This document shows positions 5,197-5,315 of a stretch of DNA of 5,315 nt, piece after piece. Numbering within the stretch: the stretch's first letter is position 1; each line of letters starts with the position of its first letter. A program made the translations under genes and the position numbers. The notes under the pieces are model-generated. The model was not told where the DNA came from, ran no database searches, and worked only from the letters and a program-made list of their open reading frames with translations. Origin of the DNA: Gammaproteobacteria bacterium (lineage in GTDB: Bacteria; Pseudomonadota; Gammaproteobacteria; Steroidobacterales; GCA-2729495); NCBI GenBank assembly GCA_023150055.1, contig JAKLLP010000168.1, forward strand, positions 1 to 5,315, written 5' to 3'.

Positions 5197-5312
5197 CGGT
5201 GACGTCGCGGCGGGACGCTCGCTGCGCACATCCCTGTGCTCCGCTCGCTCGGGGTTCCGCTGCGCTCCGCATCCTGCTCCGCTGGCTCCACATGCCCGCC
5301 TTGACGTCACCG
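5197..5312. repeat. Repeat-like element bounded by 18-nt inverted arms
   Basis: The left arm CGGTGACGTC-GC-GGCGGG (5197-5214) and the right arm CCCGCC-TT-GACGTCACCG (5295-5312) are inverted copies that pair at 16 of 18 positions. Between them are 80 bases with internal imperfect repeats: TGCTCCGCT occurs at 5237-5245 and 5275-5283, each preceded by CATCC and a CGCTGCGC-type block, and GCACA-TCCC-TGTGC (5226-5239) forms a small hairpin. No coding sequence of known type is present. The layout resembles a small non-autonomous dispersed repeat downstream of a tRNA gene, but the copy number cannot be known from one window, and no target-site duplication can be checked because the right arm ends 3 bases from the edge. 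Confidence 0.5.
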
Positions 5313-5315
5313 GCA

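Noticed and set aside
5075..5293. 72-codon minus-strand open frame
   Set aside because: It reads through the inverted-repeat element, the terminator and the end of the tRNA. No recognisable domain or start signal.

Overview
This window looks like a housekeeping segment of a GC-rich gammaproteobacterial chromosome. The supporting features are a Vfr/Clp-type CRP regulator, a DjlA membrane co-chaperone, a YihY/BrkB membrane protein, an rplM-rpsI pair and a tRNA-Gln with an encoded CCA end. The PurC is the long, yeast-Ade1-like form rather than the short E. coli form. Together these suggest the Xanthomonadales/Chromatiales side of the Gammaproteobacteria. That placement is an inference from protein resemblance, not from a search.

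Layout, left to right. Positions 1-1143 carry two genes on the minus strand: purC, and 10 bases beyond its stop the first 75 residues of a YihY/BrkB membrane protein that runs off the left edge. A 110-base divergent gap (1144-1253) holds a perfect 14-bp palindrome. Positions 1254-2789 carry djlA and rpe on the plus strand. rpe converges on a minus-strand crp gene (2829-3518), with 39 bases between the stops.

The 606-base gap 3519-4124 separates crp from rplM. Its crp-proximal side has a likely crp promoter and a near-consensus CRP site, suggesting autoregulation. Its rplM-proximal side has a strong sigma-70-type promoter with a 12-bp palindrome in the spacer. The middle (about 3690-4045) has no recognisable gene but is rich in inverted repeats.

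Positions 4125-5129 look like one transcription unit: rplM (L13), rpsI (S9) and tRNA-Gln(CTG), ending at a textbook rho-independent terminator. After that, 5130-5315 is non-coding and holds a repeat-like element bounded by 18-nt inverted arms, which ends almost at the window edge.

The genes are core ones: purine synthesis, pentose-phosphate cycling, chaperone control, cAMP signalling and ribosome assembly. I see no mobile-element gene, defence system, CRISPR array or new enzymatic system. The observations worth a second look are regulatory or structural: the palindrome between purC and djlA, the CRP site upstream of crp, the palindrome inside the rplM promoter, the folded gap and the terminal inverted-repeat element.
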